A stretch of 11,239 bases of DNA from an uncultured Ruminococcus sp. (GTDB lineage Bacteria; Bacillota; Clostridia; Oscillospirales; Ruminococcaceae), in contig CAMHBN010000043.1 of the NCBI GenBank assembly GCA_946183385.1, positions 1 through 11,239 on the forward strand, given 5' to 3'. Both the position numbers and the translations under genes were made by a program. Below are positions 1 to 7,743 of this stretch, in pieces (position 1 is the first letter of the stretch; the number at the start of each line of letters is the position of its first letter). A model generated the notes under the pieces. The model did not search any database. It saw only the letters and a program-made list of their open reading frames with translations, and was not told the DNA's origin.

Positions 1-73
1 GAGCGTTTGTCTTTTTCCGCGCTTCTTAACTATTTGTATATGTAACGTGTTCGCTCAGAGCGGGCGCGCGCGG

Positions 74-109
74 TTCGCGGTTCAGTTTTTCTGAGCCGCG
101 AATTTTTTT
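74..109 (+). terminator. Strong intrinsic terminator of a gene left of the window
   Basis: A 12-base stem (74-85 with 91-102, one G-T wobble) encloses a TTTTT loop and is followed by seven T residues at 103-109. This is a textbook Rho-independent terminator reading left to right. It probably ends a transcript whose gene lies outside the window, since bases 1-73 contain no supportable coding region. Confidence 0.8.
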
Positions 110-144
110 CCGCGATTCATAATGTATCTATTCCGTTTCTGTAC

Positions 145-179
145 TATTCGTTATTCACTATTCATTTTTCATTATTCAC
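145..179. repeat. Five tandem degenerate heptamers
   Basis: Five consecutive 7-base units are present: TATTCGT, TATTCAC, TATTCAT, TTTTCAT and TATTCAC. They lie in an AT-rich gap between two terminators and upstream of the exporter promoter. No coding function is visible. It looks like a simple-sequence tract that could vary in copy number; any regulatory role is speculative. Confidence 0.7.
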
Positions 180-191
180 TAAATTTATAAG

Positions 192-213
192 CCCGCCTTA
201 TCGGCGGGTTTTT
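192..213 (+). terminator. Second short intrinsic terminator
   Basis: CCCGCC at 192-197 pairs with GGCGGG at 203-208 around a five-base loop (198-202) and is followed by TTTTT at 209-213. A-T and G-T pairs extend the stem below. It stands about 80 bases after the first terminator and just ahead of the exporter promoter, so it would insulate that promoter from upstream readthrough. Confidence 0.7.
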
Positions 214-227
214 ATCTTCACGATAAA

Positions 228-261
228 GTTAAAGACTTGTTAAGAATTGCCGTGCTATAAT
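228..261 (+). promoter_or_regulatory. Exporter promoter with candidate response-regulator direct repeat
   Basis: A consensus -10 hexamer TATAAT lies at 256-261, but no good -35 hexamer is found at 16-18 bases. Instead, two near-identical heptamers, GTTAAAG at 228 and GTTAAGA at 239, occur with an 11-base period just where a -35 would be. OmpR/PhoB-family regulators typically bind direct repeats with this period and activate promoters lacking a -35. The permease ATG at 296 has a GAGGT ribosome binding site at 284-288. That the linked regulator (3675-4337) binds here is inference. Confidence 0.55.
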
Positions 262-295
262 CAAAGCATAGAGAAACAGAAATGAGGTACACGAT

Positions 296-2680
296 ATGAT
301 CTGGAGAATACTCAAAAAAGACCTCCGCAGAAAGCGGGTCATCAATTTCATCATTCTTGTTTTCGTGACTCTGTCAACGATGTTCGCGGCAAGCAGTGTC
401 AACAACATCATCACCGTCACGAACGGTCTCGGTAACTACTTCGAGAAGGCGGGAATGTCCGACTACTTCATCGCCACGCAGGGTGACGGCGAGAGCTCGG
501 ACGAGGACGCCGTCATGGAGAAGCTCGGCGGGCTCGGCAGCGTAAAGGATGTCCGTATAGAATCAGCGCTGTTCGCGATGCAGGACAAGATGACGAAGGG
601 CGGTGACTACCTCCTCACTAACACGAACGCCTACATAGTAATGGCTGACGACGAGGCGGAGCTCAGTTACTTCGACAGCGACAACAACATCATCAAGAGC
701 GTCGATAAGGGAAAGGCTTACATCACGGCTTCGATGGCTAACGGTGCGGGGCTTGAGATAGGCGACCGCTTCATCTACAAGCCGCTCGACAAGGAGTACG
801 AATTCGAGTATGCGGGACCGCTCAAGGACGCGCTCTTCGGCTCCGATTTCATGGGAGACCCGCGTTTCATCATCTCGCGTGAGGACTACGACGAGATAAT
901 GAAGGAAGAGGGCATTGAGCCATACAAGGGCTTGATAATCTTCGTGGACACCGACGATATCACCGCCTTTGAAAAGGAAATGCCCGTTATCGACGGAACA
1001 TTGTTCAAGGCTCCGCAGTCGATGATAAAGAAGGCGTACCTGATGTCTATGCTCGTGGCGGGTATGCTCCTCGCTGTGAGCGTGTGCCTCATCGGCATAG
1101 CCCTCGTTGTGTTGAGATTCACGATTCGCTTCACCCTTGAGGAGGAATTCCGTGAGATAGGCGTAATGAAGGCTATCGGTCTGAAAAACGGCTCGATACG
1201 CAATCTCTACCTTGTCAAATACTTCGGTATCTCCGTTATTGGAGCGGCGATAGGTCTTGCACTGAGCGTACCTTTCGGCGACTTCATGTTGAAAAGCGTA
1301 TCCGATAATATGAATATGGTCGGCGACAATATGTTCCTTGTCTCGGTGATATGCAGTATCGGAGTTGTAGCGCTGATAATGCTCTTCTGCTTCACCTGCA
1401 CCCACAAGGTCAACAAGCTCTCGCCGATAGACGCGGTAAGGAGCGGTCAGACAGGCGAGCGCTTCCACAGGAACGGTCTGCTCCACCTCGGCAGGAGCAA
1501 GCTGCCGTCGGCTTCATTCCTTGCGCTCAACGACGTACTCAGCAGCCCGAGGCAGTACGCAATCATCACAGCAGTATTCACGCTGCTCATGCTGATGATA
1601 ATGCTGCTTGCGAATATGGCGAATACCCTCAGCAGCGACAAGCTGATGTTCCTCTTCGGTATCGACAAGAAGGACGTATACATCTCCGACTTCAACAACG
1701 CAATTGAGGTCGTCGGAATGGACGGGAACGGCGAGGAAGAGCTCGTAAAGAAATGCAGGGAGCTCGAAGAGATACTCGCTGATAACGATATGCCCGCGCA
1801 CGCCACTATCGAGGCTCTGTTCATGGCTCCCGTATCTCACGGCGACAAGCGCGCACAGATAAATTTCATCAAGAACTGCCAGACCCACGCCTCCGATTAT
1901 CAGTACACCGAGGGCACTCCGCCTCAGGCTGAAAACGAGGTAGCACTGAGCATAATCGCCGCCGAGTCGATAGACGCGGGTATCGGAGACACGGTAAAGA
2001 TCACGGTCAACGGCGAAGAAAAGGACTTCATTGTAACGGCTCTGTTCCAGAGCTTCATACAGACGGGCAGCTGCGGCAGATTCAGCGAGCTGACGGACAC
2101 CTCGAAGATGAAGATAGCGGGCTACACCTCGTTCATCGTGGACTTCGACGACGACCCGTCCGCCAAGGAGACAGACAGCCGCATAGAGCGCCTGAAGGAC
2201 ATCTTCGATACCGAAGAGATAGTGGATACCGAGCAGTACGTCAAGGACTGCACGGGAGCGGCAGACATCATCAGAAGCATAAAGAATATGGTCATTGTCA
2301 TCTCGGTGCTGATATGCCTGCTGATAACACTGCTGATGGAGCGCTCGTTCATTTCACGCGAAAAGGCTGAGATAGCGCTGATGAAGGCAGTCGGCTTCAA
2401 GGGCAGGTTCATTTCACTGAGCCACACCCTCAGATTCACGATATGCGCAATTGTTGCGGCAGTCATTGCCTCCGCGACGACCTACCCCTTCACCAAGCTC
2501 GTCAGCGACCCGATAATGGGCTTCATGGGAGCGGTATCGGGTACGGAGTATAAGATAGTCCCCGCCGAGATATTCGTAGTATACCCGCTGATAATCATCG
2601 CGGCGGCAGCTGCGGGAACGTACATCACGACCGTTTTCATCAAGGCAATAAAGGCTTCCGATACAGCCGACATCGAATAA
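296..2680 (+). CDS. Duplicated FtsX-domain ABC transporter permease
   Basis: Membrane subunit of an ABC exporter of the MacB/LolCE/FtsX type, 794 residues. Eight membrane segments can be placed at about residues 15-36, 247-273, 306-330, 345-367, 420-441, 661-681, 712-732 and 757-782. This gives two repeats, each one helix, a large extracytoplasmic domain (about 40-240 and 445-655) and three helices. Both halves carry the cytoplasmic FtsX signature: EFREIGVMKAIG at 284-295 and KAEIALMKAVG at 690-700. KLSPIDAVRSG at 374-384 is the usual coupling region. It is translated from ATG 296 with GAGGT seven bases upstream. The ATPase gene begins 15 bases after its stop, and a two-component system follows. 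Substrate is unknown: antimicrobial peptides, lipids or other envelope-active compounds are all possible. It lacks the single-ectodomain, ten-helix layout of BceB. Confidence 0.9.
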   Translation: MIWRILKKDLRRKRVINFIILVFVTLSTMFAASSVNNIITVTNGLGNYFEKAGMSDYFIATQGDGESSDEDAVMEKLGGLGSVKDVRIESALFAMQDKMTKGGDYLLTNTNAYIVMADDEAELSYFDSDNNIIKSVDKGKAYITASMANGAGLEIGDRFIYKPLDKEYEFEYAGPLKDALFGSDFMGDPRFIISREDYDEIMKEEGIEPYKGLIIFVDTDDITAFEKEMPVIDGTLFKAPQSMIKKAYLMSMLVAGMLLAVSVCLIGIALVVLRFTIRFTLEEEFREIGVMKAIGLKNGSIRNLYLVKYFGISVIGAAIGLALSVPFGDFMLKSVSDNMNMVGDNMFLVSVICSIGVVALIMLFCFTCTHKVNKLSPIDAVRSGQTGERFHRNGLLHLGRSKLPSASFLALNDVLSSPRQYAIITAVFTLLMLMIMLLANMANTLSSDKLMFLFGIDKKDVYISDFNNAIEVVGMDGNGEEELVKKCRELEEILADNDMPAHATIEALFMAPVSHGDKRAQINFIKNCQTHASDYQYTEGTPPQAENEVALSIIAAESIDAGIGDTVKITVNGEEKDFIVTALFQSFIQTGSCGRFSELTDTSKMKIAGYTSFIVDFDDDPSAKETDSRIERLKDIFDTEEIVDTEQYVKDCTGAADIIRSIKNMVIVISVLICLLITLLMERSFISREKAEIALMKAVGFKGRFISLSHTLRFTICAIVAAVIASATTYPFTKLVSDPIMGFMGAVSGTEYKIVPAEIFVVYPLIIIAAAAAGTYITTVFIKAIKASDTADIE

Positions 2681-2695
2681 AAAGGAGAAATCACT

Positions 2696-3466
2696 ATGAC
2701 AAATATACTTGAGGTCACCGACCTTTGCAAGACTTACATCATCAACAAGAAGCAGAACAACGTGCTCCGCAACGTCAGCTTCAGCATATCCGAGGGCGAG
2801 ATGGTCGCCGTGATGGGACCGTCGGGCTCGGGAAAGAGCACGCTGCTCTACTGCGTATCGGGAATGGACAGGCTCACCTCGGGCAAGGTCGTTTTCGGCG
2901 GCAGAGAGACAGCAAAGCTCAGCGAGAATGAGCTCGCCGAGCTCCGCCTCGACGAAATGGGCTTCATCTTCCAGCAGATGTACATGATGAAGAACCTCAG
3001 CGTCCTCGACAATATCATACTCCCCGCCGTGAAGTCCAAGAAGAACAGCGAGAGCCGCAAGCAGACCGAGGAGCGCGGACGCGCCCTCATGCACCGCCTC
3101 GGTATCGACGAGGTCGGCGGCAATGACATCAACGAGGTGTCGGGCGGACAGCTCCAGCGTGCGTGTATCTGCCGCAGCATGATGAACTCGCCGAAGATGA
3201 TATTCGCCGACGAGCCTACAGGCGCTCTCAACCGTGCGAGCTCCGACGAGGTAATGAACGAGCTTCTCTCGCTCAACAGCGACGGCACTACAGTGATGTG
3301 TGTAACTCACGACCCTAAGGTAGCGGCAAAGTGCAGCCGTGTGCTCTATCTCGTGGACGGCAAGATAGTCGGCGAGAAGGAGATGGGACACTTCGGCGGC
3401 GCGGACAAGGAGCTCCGCGACCGTGAGCGCACCCTCAACAACTGGCTCATGGAACAAGGCTGGTAA
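2696..3466 (+). CDS. ABC exporter ATP-binding protein, MacB/LolD type
   Basis: Cytoplasmic ATPase partner of the preceding permease, 256 residues. All nucleotide-binding motifs are intact: Walker A GPSGSGKST at 41-49, Q-loop glutamines at 93-94, signature VSGGQLQR at 148-155, Walker B MIFADEPTGAL at 168-178 and switch histidine H205 in THD. The ADEPTGAL form of Walker B and the FQQ Q-loop are typical of the LolD/MacB/FtsE exporter branch rather than importers. The last 30 residues are charged and unassigned. The ATG at 2696 has AAGGAG at 2682-2687, eight bases away, and lies 15 bases after the permease stop, so the two are co-transcribed. Having the permease gene before the ATPase gene is the reverse of the usual BceAB order. 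Confidence 0.95.
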   Translation: MTNILEVTDLCKTYIINKKQNNVLRNVSFSISEGEMVAVMGPSGSGKSTLLYCVSGMDRLTSGKVVFGGRETAKLSENELAELRLDEMGFIFQQMYMMKNLSVLDNIILPAVKSKKNSESRKQTEERGRALMHRLGIDEVGGNDINEVSGGQLQRACICRSMMNSPKMIFADEPTGALNRASSDEVMNELLSLNSDGTTVMCVTHDPKVAAKCSRVLYLVDGKIVGEKEMGHFGGADKELRDRERTLNNWLMEQGW

Positions 3467-3492
3467 GCGGGGAGCCCCTGCGGGCAGTTCAC

Positions 3493-3543
3493 GCGGTCGC
3501 TCATAAATTCGCTTACTTAGATGTATGGCGAGTTTATCGCCGC
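3493..3543. other. Imperfect hairpin between exporter and regulator genes
   Basis: A 10-base arm at 3503-3512 pairs with 3528-3537 (one wobble) around a 15-base loop, with an outer GCGG/CCGC pairing at 3493-3496 and 3540-3543. No T-tract follows, so it is not an obvious terminator. It could slow readthrough, protect the 3' end of the exporter mRNA, or be the left part of a repeat that continues at 3558. Confidence 0.45.
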
Positions 3544-3557
3544 GTGCTATACCAATT

Positions 3558-3626
3558 GTAGGGGACGGCGTCCTCGACGTCCCGAAAATAAAACAGCGAC
3601 GACGGGCGAACAATGTTCGCCCCTAC
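3558..3626. repeat. Composite palindromic repeat with GTAGGGG/CCCCTAC ends
   Basis: The element begins with GTAGGGG (3558-3564) and ends with the inverse CCCCTAC (3620-3626). The left half (3558-3584) folds as GGGACG to CGTCCC. The right half contains the perfect palindrome GGGCGAACA-A-TGTTCGCCC at 3604-3622. A short A-rich spacer separates them. Related copies occur at 8827-8853 and 11130-11156. This is a small non-coding interspersed repeat, possibly a MITE or REP-like sequence; no transposase is present in the window. Confidence 0.75.
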
Positions 3627-3655
3627 TTGCGTTATCTGACGCATTGTGGTACAAT
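3627..3655 (+). promoter_or_regulatory. Probable promoter of the two-component genes
   Basis: TTGCGT at 3627-3632 and TACAAT at 3650-3655 are separated by 17 bases. Transcription would start near 3662, giving a very short leader before the AGGTGG ribosome binding site (3662-3667) and ATG 3675. The -35 hexamer directly abuts the palindromic repeat. Strength is uncertain because the -35 matches at only three positions and the leader would be unusually short. Confidence 0.45.
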
Positions 3656-3674
3656 GATATCAGGTGGTGATACT

Positions 3675-4337
3675 ATGACAGATATTCTTATCGTGGAGGA
3701 CGACAAGGAGCTCGCCTCGCTGCTCACGGACTTCCTCCGCGCCGAGGACTACACCGTCTCGGCTGTGGAGAGCGGCGAGCGCGCCGTCGAGCTGTTTGAA
3801 AAGTACGGCGCAAGGCTCGTCGTGCTCGATATAAACCTCCCCGATATGAACGGCTTTGCGGTGTGCTCGAAGCTCCGCGAGAAGGCGGATACGCCCATAC
3901 TCATAGTCAGCGCCCGCACCGACAAGGAGGACAAGCTCAGCGGGCTCGACCTCGGCGCGGACGACTACATCGAGAAGCCCTACGACATAGACATCCTCAT
4001 CGCGAAGATAAAGGGCATATTCAAGCGCCGCTATCAGCGCGAGGAAATTTCCGCGGACGGCGTGACGCTCAATCTCTCCGACCGCACTGCAGTTATCGAC
4101 GGAGAGCCTGTCGAGCTCCCCGCGAAGGAGTTCGACCTGCTCGCCCTGCTCATCGAGAATCAGGGCAAGGCGCTCAAGAAGGAGTACCTGTTCAGCACGG
4201 TGTGGGGGAGCGACAGCGATTCTGAGCTCCAGACCCTGCACGTACACATCAACCGACTGCGCCAGAAGCTCGGCGACGACCCAAAGAACGCCAAGCGCCT
4301 GCTTACCGTGTGGGGAGTGGGGTATAAGTTCGTATGA
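3675..4337 (+). CDS. OmpR-family response regulator
   Basis: DNA-binding response regulator of 220 residues, the partner of the kinase that overlaps its 3' end. The receiver domain (about 1-118) shows the acidic pocket E8-D9-D10, phosphoacceptor D52 in LVVLDINLPD, S79 and K101 in the EKPYD motif. A winged-helix DNA-binding domain (about 125-220) carries ELPAKEFDLLALL, the recognition-helix region LHVHINRLRQKLG and a C-terminal VWGVGYKF wing. An upstream in-frame ATG at 3525 would add 50 residues encoded by the palindromic repeat. ATG 3675 is preferred because AGGTGG lies at 3662-3667 and the receiver domain starts right there. It probably controls the upstream exporter and perhaps its own operon. 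Confidence 0.95.
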   Translation: MTDILIVEDDKELASLLTDFLRAEDYTVSAVESGERAVELFEKYGARLVVLDINLPDMNGFAVCSKLREKADTPILIVSARTDKEDKLSGLDLGADDYIEKPYDIDILIAKIKGIFKRRYQREEISADGVTLNLSDRTAVIDGEPVELPAKEFDLLALLIENQGKALKKEYLFSTVWGSDSDSELQTLHVHINRLRQKLGDDPKNAKRLLTVWGVGYKFV

Positions 4338-5551
4338 AGGCGTTCAGAAGGCTGTGTATCGTGGTCGCGGCGGTGTTTGTCATAATTGCCGTCGCGGCGA
4401 ATGTGTATTTCGTAAAGCAGAAGGAGTCCGCTGAGGGCTTGTACCGCGTCGAGGCTAAGCGGCTCGCGGACGAGATAGAGGAAACGGGCAGCTTCGATCT
4501 CGCGAAGTACCCACACATCATGGGCGTTTTCTCCGACGAGGACGGGAAGCTGTATTCCTCCGACGAGCACTATGTTATAATCGAGGCAGGCGGAAAGCTC
4601 TACCGCGCGGAATATTCCGTCGGCGGCAGGAGCTACGCCCTTCTCGCACTCAACGGAGTTCTTGCGGCGGTGCTCGTGCTGATAGCGGGCGTGCTGCTCT
4701 ATATCCGCAGGCATATCATAGTTCCGTTCGGCAGGCTCAACGCTCTCCCGCAGGAGCTCGCAAAGGGCAACCTTGCGGTGCCGCTCCCTGAGGAGAAAAG
4801 CCGCTTCTTCGGTAAGTTTATGTGGGGCGTGAACCTCCTGCGCGAGAACATCGAGGACAGCCGCAAAAAGGAGCTCACGATGCAGAAGGACAGGAAGCTG
4901 CTGCTCCTGTCGCTGTCGCACGATATAAAGACGCCGCTATCGGCGATAAAGCTCAACGCGAAGGCACTCGCCAAGGGGCTGTACAAGGACGAGGACAAGC
5001 GCCGCGAAGCCGCCGAGAGCATAAACTCCCGCGCCGACGAGATAGAGAGCTTCGTCAGCCAGATAACCAAGGCGGCGAGCGAGGACTTCATGAGCTTTGA
5101 GGTCACTGAGGGCGAGGCGTTCCTGAGCAGCATCGTTGCGCGTATAGCGGCAAGATATGCTCCGCAGCTTGCGGATAAGGGCACGGAGTTCAACGCGGGC
5201 AGCTACGACGACTGCCTGCTGTCCTGCGACCCCGACCGCCTCGCGGAATGTCTGCAAAACCTCATCGAGAACGCTATAAAGTACGGCGACGGAAGGCGAA
5301 TATCGCTCAGCTTCGACAAAATGGACGGGTGCGAGCTCGTGACTGTCTCAAATACGGGCTGTACGCTTGAGGAGAGCGAGCTGACGCAGATATTCGAGAG
5401 CTTCCACCGCGGGACGAATGCCGACAAGGTGCAGGGAAACGGTCTCGGACTGTTTATATGCAAGCGGCTCATGAGTCTTATGGGCGGCGAGGTCTACGCC
5501 GAGATAGCCGACGGCTGCTTCAGCGTGACGCTCGTGGTAAGGCTCGCATAA
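4334..5551 (+). CDS. Membrane sensor histidine kinase
   Basis: Sensor kinase of 405 residues whose start overlaps the regulator stop by four bases (ATGA), implying coupled translation. Helices at about 6-27 and 103-124 flank a short extracytoplasmic sensor of some 75 residues, followed by a HAMP-like linker (about 125-175). The phosphorylation motif is LSHDIKTPLSAIK with H196. The ATPase domain shows the N-box NLIENAIKYG (N313), G1-like VSNTG at 338-342 (the usual DxG aspartate replaced, as in many kinases of this group), F-box IFESFHRG at 353-360 and G2 GNGLGLFICK at 368-377. The signal is unknown. The linked exporter suggests it responds to an envelope-active compound or to the transporter itself. 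Confidence 0.95.
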   Translation: MKAFRRLCIVVAAVFVIIAVAANVYFVKQKESAEGLYRVEAKRLADEIEETGSFDLAKYPHIMGVFSDEDGKLYSSDEHYVIIEAGGKLYRAEYSVGGRSYALLALNGVLAAVLVLIAGVLLYIRRHIIVPFGRLNALPQELAKGNLAVPLPEEKSRFFGKFMWGVNLLRENIEDSRKKELTMQKDRKLLLLSLSHDIKTPLSAIKLNAKALAKGLYKDEDKRREAAESINSRADEIESFVSQITKAASEDFMSFEVTEGEAFLSSIVARIAARYAPQLADKGTEFNAGSYDDCLLSCDPDRLAECLQNLIENAIKYGDGRRISLSFDKMDGCELVTVSNTGCTLEESELTQIFESFHRGTNADKVQGNGLGLFICKRLMSLMGGEVYAEIADGCFSVTLVVRLA

Positions 5552-5567
5552 CTGAATATACACAAAA

Positions 5568-5603
5568 ATGAGGGAGGCTCCTTTCCGCAGGAGTCTCCCT
5601 CAT
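5568..5603. terminator. Bidirectional terminator between convergent operons
   Basis: A 15-base stem (5568-5582 with 5589-5603, one G-T wobble) encloses the loop TTCCGC. Five A residues precede it (5564-5568), giving a T-tract for minus-strand transcripts, and ATCGTTTTATT follows for plus-strand transcripts. It lies 16 bases after the kinase stop and 16 bases beyond the stop of the minus-strand lipoprotein gene, so it serves both. Confidence 0.85.
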
Positions 5604-5619
5604 ATCGTTTTATTGTGTT

Positions 5620-6186
5620 CTATCCGACCAGCTGTGCGTTCGTTAGCTGGCAGTAGGGGACATTACCCTCCTTATAGAAGTTGAAACGACCTATCACCGT
5701 TATCTCACTGTTCAGCTCGGGGTAGTCGTCGGGGTAGGAGTAGTCGCCGTCGAGGACGAACTCGATACCCTGCGAGCAGCACGCCGTCGCGTCGGTGATA
5801 AGCACCGCGAAATATTCGCTGCCCGTCGCTTCGTCGAGGTAGTAGGCGAACGGTCCGCGCATTTTCACGGTCTTGCCGAGGTAGTCATCGGGGTGGTAGA
5901 CCATATCGTAGACCTGCCCGTAGACCATGCTCGCGCTCAGTGTCGTGAGGTCCACGTCAAATGTGCCGTTCGGTTCAACGGGCTCACCCGATATTGTTGC
6001 TGTTGTAGTTGTCGCCTCAGTTGCGGGAGCTGTCGTGCGTATCGGCTCCGCGAGCTCGGCGGGGGATTTTGTCGCCTCCTGCGTGGTCGTGACCCTTGAA
6101 GCCGCTATTTCATCTATCGCGGAGGTGTCTCCGCAGCCGCAGAGAAGTGCCGAAGCGGCAAGGACTGCCGTGAGTCTGTATCTCAT
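5620..6186 (-). CDS. Small lipoprotein of unknown function in the metal-uptake operon
   Basis: 188 residues. A lipoprotein signal peptide ends in LLCGC, with C18 as the lipidated cysteine. A Thr/Ala/Pro-rich linker (about 31-66) leads to a compact C-terminal domain (about 85-188) with the features YHPDDYLGKTVKMRGPF, a cysteine pair ACCSQGIEF (C136-C137) and a final strand PYCQLTNAQLV. The beta-rich pattern with a GK-V-x-G turn suggests an OB-like fold. It loosely recalls the C-terminal domain of YcgQ-type (TIGR03943) proteins, which are also linked to metal homeostasis, but that is only a resemblance. Its start overlaps the permease stop by four bases (ATGA), with GGAGG at 6195-6199 as ribosome binding site. 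It is the last gene of the operon, so an accessory role at the outer face in metal capture is plausible but unproven. Confidence 0.85.
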   Translation of the reverse strand: MRYRLTAVLAASALLCGCGDTSAIDEIAASRVTTTQEATKSPAELAEPIRTTAPATEATTTTATISGEPVEPNGTFDVDLTTLSASMVYGQVYDMVYHPDDYLGKTVKMRGPFAYYLDEATGSEYFAVLITDATACCSQGIEFVLDGDYSYPDDYPELNSEITVIGRFNFYKEGNVPYCQLTNAQLVG

Positions 6187-7037
6187 GCCTTAGCCCTCCC
6201 CGTGAATGCGGATATGAGCCAGAATACGAGGAAAACAACGATGTCCGCGGAGACTATGGTCGAGCCGACAGGCGTCGAAGCGAGAATGGATATGATGATT
6301 CCCGCGGCGGCGCAGACCACCGATATCACCGCCGAGCATATCATTACTCCGCGGAAGCTCCTGAACAGGCGCATTGCCGAGAGCGCGGGGAATATGATGA
6401 GGGCGGATATCAGCAGCGAGCCCACGAGGTTCATCGCGAGCACGATTATCAGCGCCGTGATTATCGCGATGACGAGGTTGTAGGCGTCGGCGTTGACGCC
6501 TGTCGCCTTCGTGAAGCTCTCGTCGAAGGTGACGCTGAATATCTTATTGTAGAAGAGCACGAACATCACCAGCACCACCGCCGACATACCGATACACAGC
6601 CACACATCGAACGGTGTGAGCGTGAGTATCAGCGTCGAGCCGAAGAGTGTGCTGCACACGTCCGCGGAGATATTAGCCGAGTTGGGGAAGAGGTTCATCA
6701 GCATATAGCCGATGGCGAGGGCTCCGACGGATATCATCGCGACAGCCGCGTCGCCCTTTATCTTCGTGTTCTGCCCCGTCCTCAGCAGCAGGACTGCCGA
6801 CAGCACCGTCACGGGCAGGACGAGCAGCATATTGTTCGTAAGTCTGACGACTGAGGCTACCGCCATAGCACCGAAGGCTACGTGCGAGAGTCCGTCGCCG
6901 ATGAACGAGAAGCGCTTGAGCACGAGGGTTACTCCGAGCAGCGACGAGCACAGCGCGATCAGCAGTCCGACTATCAGCGCGTAGCGGACGAACGGGAACG
7001 AGAAATAGTATTGCAGTTTCGTGAATATCTCAGCCAT
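6183..7037 (-). CDS. Metal ABC transporter permease, ZnuB/AdcB family
   Basis: Membrane subunit of a zinc- or manganese-type importer, 284 residues, typical length for the ABC-3 permease family. Seven or eight hydrophobic segments span the protein, for example about residues 20-40, 69-86, 96-116, 143-163, 187-206, 207-225, 231-254 and 262-278. Family signatures are visible: SFIGDGLSHVAFG at 44-56, FDESFTKATGV at 171-181 and GSLLISALIIFPALSA at 206-221. It overlaps the upstream ATPase gene by eight bases and the downstream lipoprotein gene by four, indicating translational coupling. GGAGG lies about nine bases before the ATG. The family imports Zn2+, Mn2+ or Fe2+; sequence alone does not settle which. 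Confidence 0.93.
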   Translation of the reverse strand: MAEIFTKLQYYFSFPFVRYALIVGLLIALCSSLLGVTLVLKRFSFIGDGLSHVAFGAMAVASVVRLTNNMLLVLPVTVLSAVLLLRTGQNTKIKGDAAVAMISVGALAIGYMLMNLFPNSANISADVCSTLFGSTLILTLTPFDVWLCIGMSAVVLVMFVLFYNKIFSVTFDESFTKATGVNADAYNLVIAIITALIIVLAMNLVGSLLISALIIFPALSAMRLFRSFRGVMICSAVISVVCAAAGIIISILASTPVGSTIVSADIVVFLVFWLISAFTGRAKA

Positions 7038-7743
7038 TTTCCTGCGCCTCCGTTTCTATGAACGAGCGTCCTATCTTGCTGGTCATATAGTCGTTCTTGC
7101 TGCCGAAAAACAGCTGTTTTCTGCCGATATGGAGAATGTGCGAGGCGTACTTCACCGCCGAGCTGATGTCGTGGGATACCATTATAATGGTAATGCCCGA
7201 CTTGTTCAGCTTCGCTATCAGCTCGTAGAGGTCGTTCTGAGCGTGCGGGTCGAGACCCGTCACGGGCTCGTCGAGCAGGAGCATCTTCTCCGTCGCACAC
7301 AGCGCACGAGCGAGCAGCACCCTCTGCTGCTGACCTCCCGAGAGGTCGCGGTAGCAGCGCTTTTCGAGGTCGCATATACCGAGCCTGTGCATATTTTTGT
7401 GCGCGAGCTCCTTCTCCTTCGCGTTGTAGAACGGGCGGAAGCCCGTCTTTGACAGGCAGCCCGACAGTACTATCTCGCGCACAGACGCGGGAAAGTCCCT
7501 CTGCACGGGAGTCTGCTGCGGGAGGTAGCCTATCTCCTTCGAGGAGAAGCCGTTCGTGTATGTTATCTCACCGCGCACCTGCGGCTTCAGTCCGAGCAGA
7601 GCCTTTATCAGCGTGCTCTTGCCCGAGCCGTTCTCGCCGAGAATGCAGAGGTAATCGCCGCTGCTGACGGTGAAATTCAGCTCCTCGGTGACAATGCCGT
7701 CCTCGTAACCGAGGGCGGCGTCTTTACATATGATCTGTTCCAT
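7030..7743 (-). CDS. Metal ABC transporter ATPase, ZnuC/AdcC family
   Basis: Cytoplasmic ATPase energising the importer, 237 residues. Motifs in order: Walker A GENGSGKST at 36-44, Q-loop at YLPQQ (73-77), signature LSGGQQQR at 134-141, Walker B MLLLDEPVTGLD at 154-165 and switch histidine H191 in VSHD. The LPQ Q-loop with the following FPASVREIVLSG segment is characteristic of the Zn/Mn ATPases. Its ATG directly follows the TGA of the binding-protein gene with no spacer, and the only upstream purine stretch (AAAGAGG) is about 12-14 bases away, so translation probably depends on coupling. It overlaps the permease gene by eight bases. Confidence 0.95.
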   Translation of the reverse strand: MEQIICKDAALGYEDGIVTEELNFTVSSGDYLCILGENGSGKSTLIKALLGLKPQVRGEITYTNGFSSKEIGYLPQQTPVQRDFPASVREIVLSGCLSKTGFRPFYNAKEKELAHKNMHRLGICDLEKRCYRDLSGGQQQRVLLARALCATEKMLLLDEPVTGLDPHAQNDLYELIAKLNKSGITIIMVSHDISSAVKYASHILHIGRKQLFFGSKNDYMTSKIGRSFIETEAQENG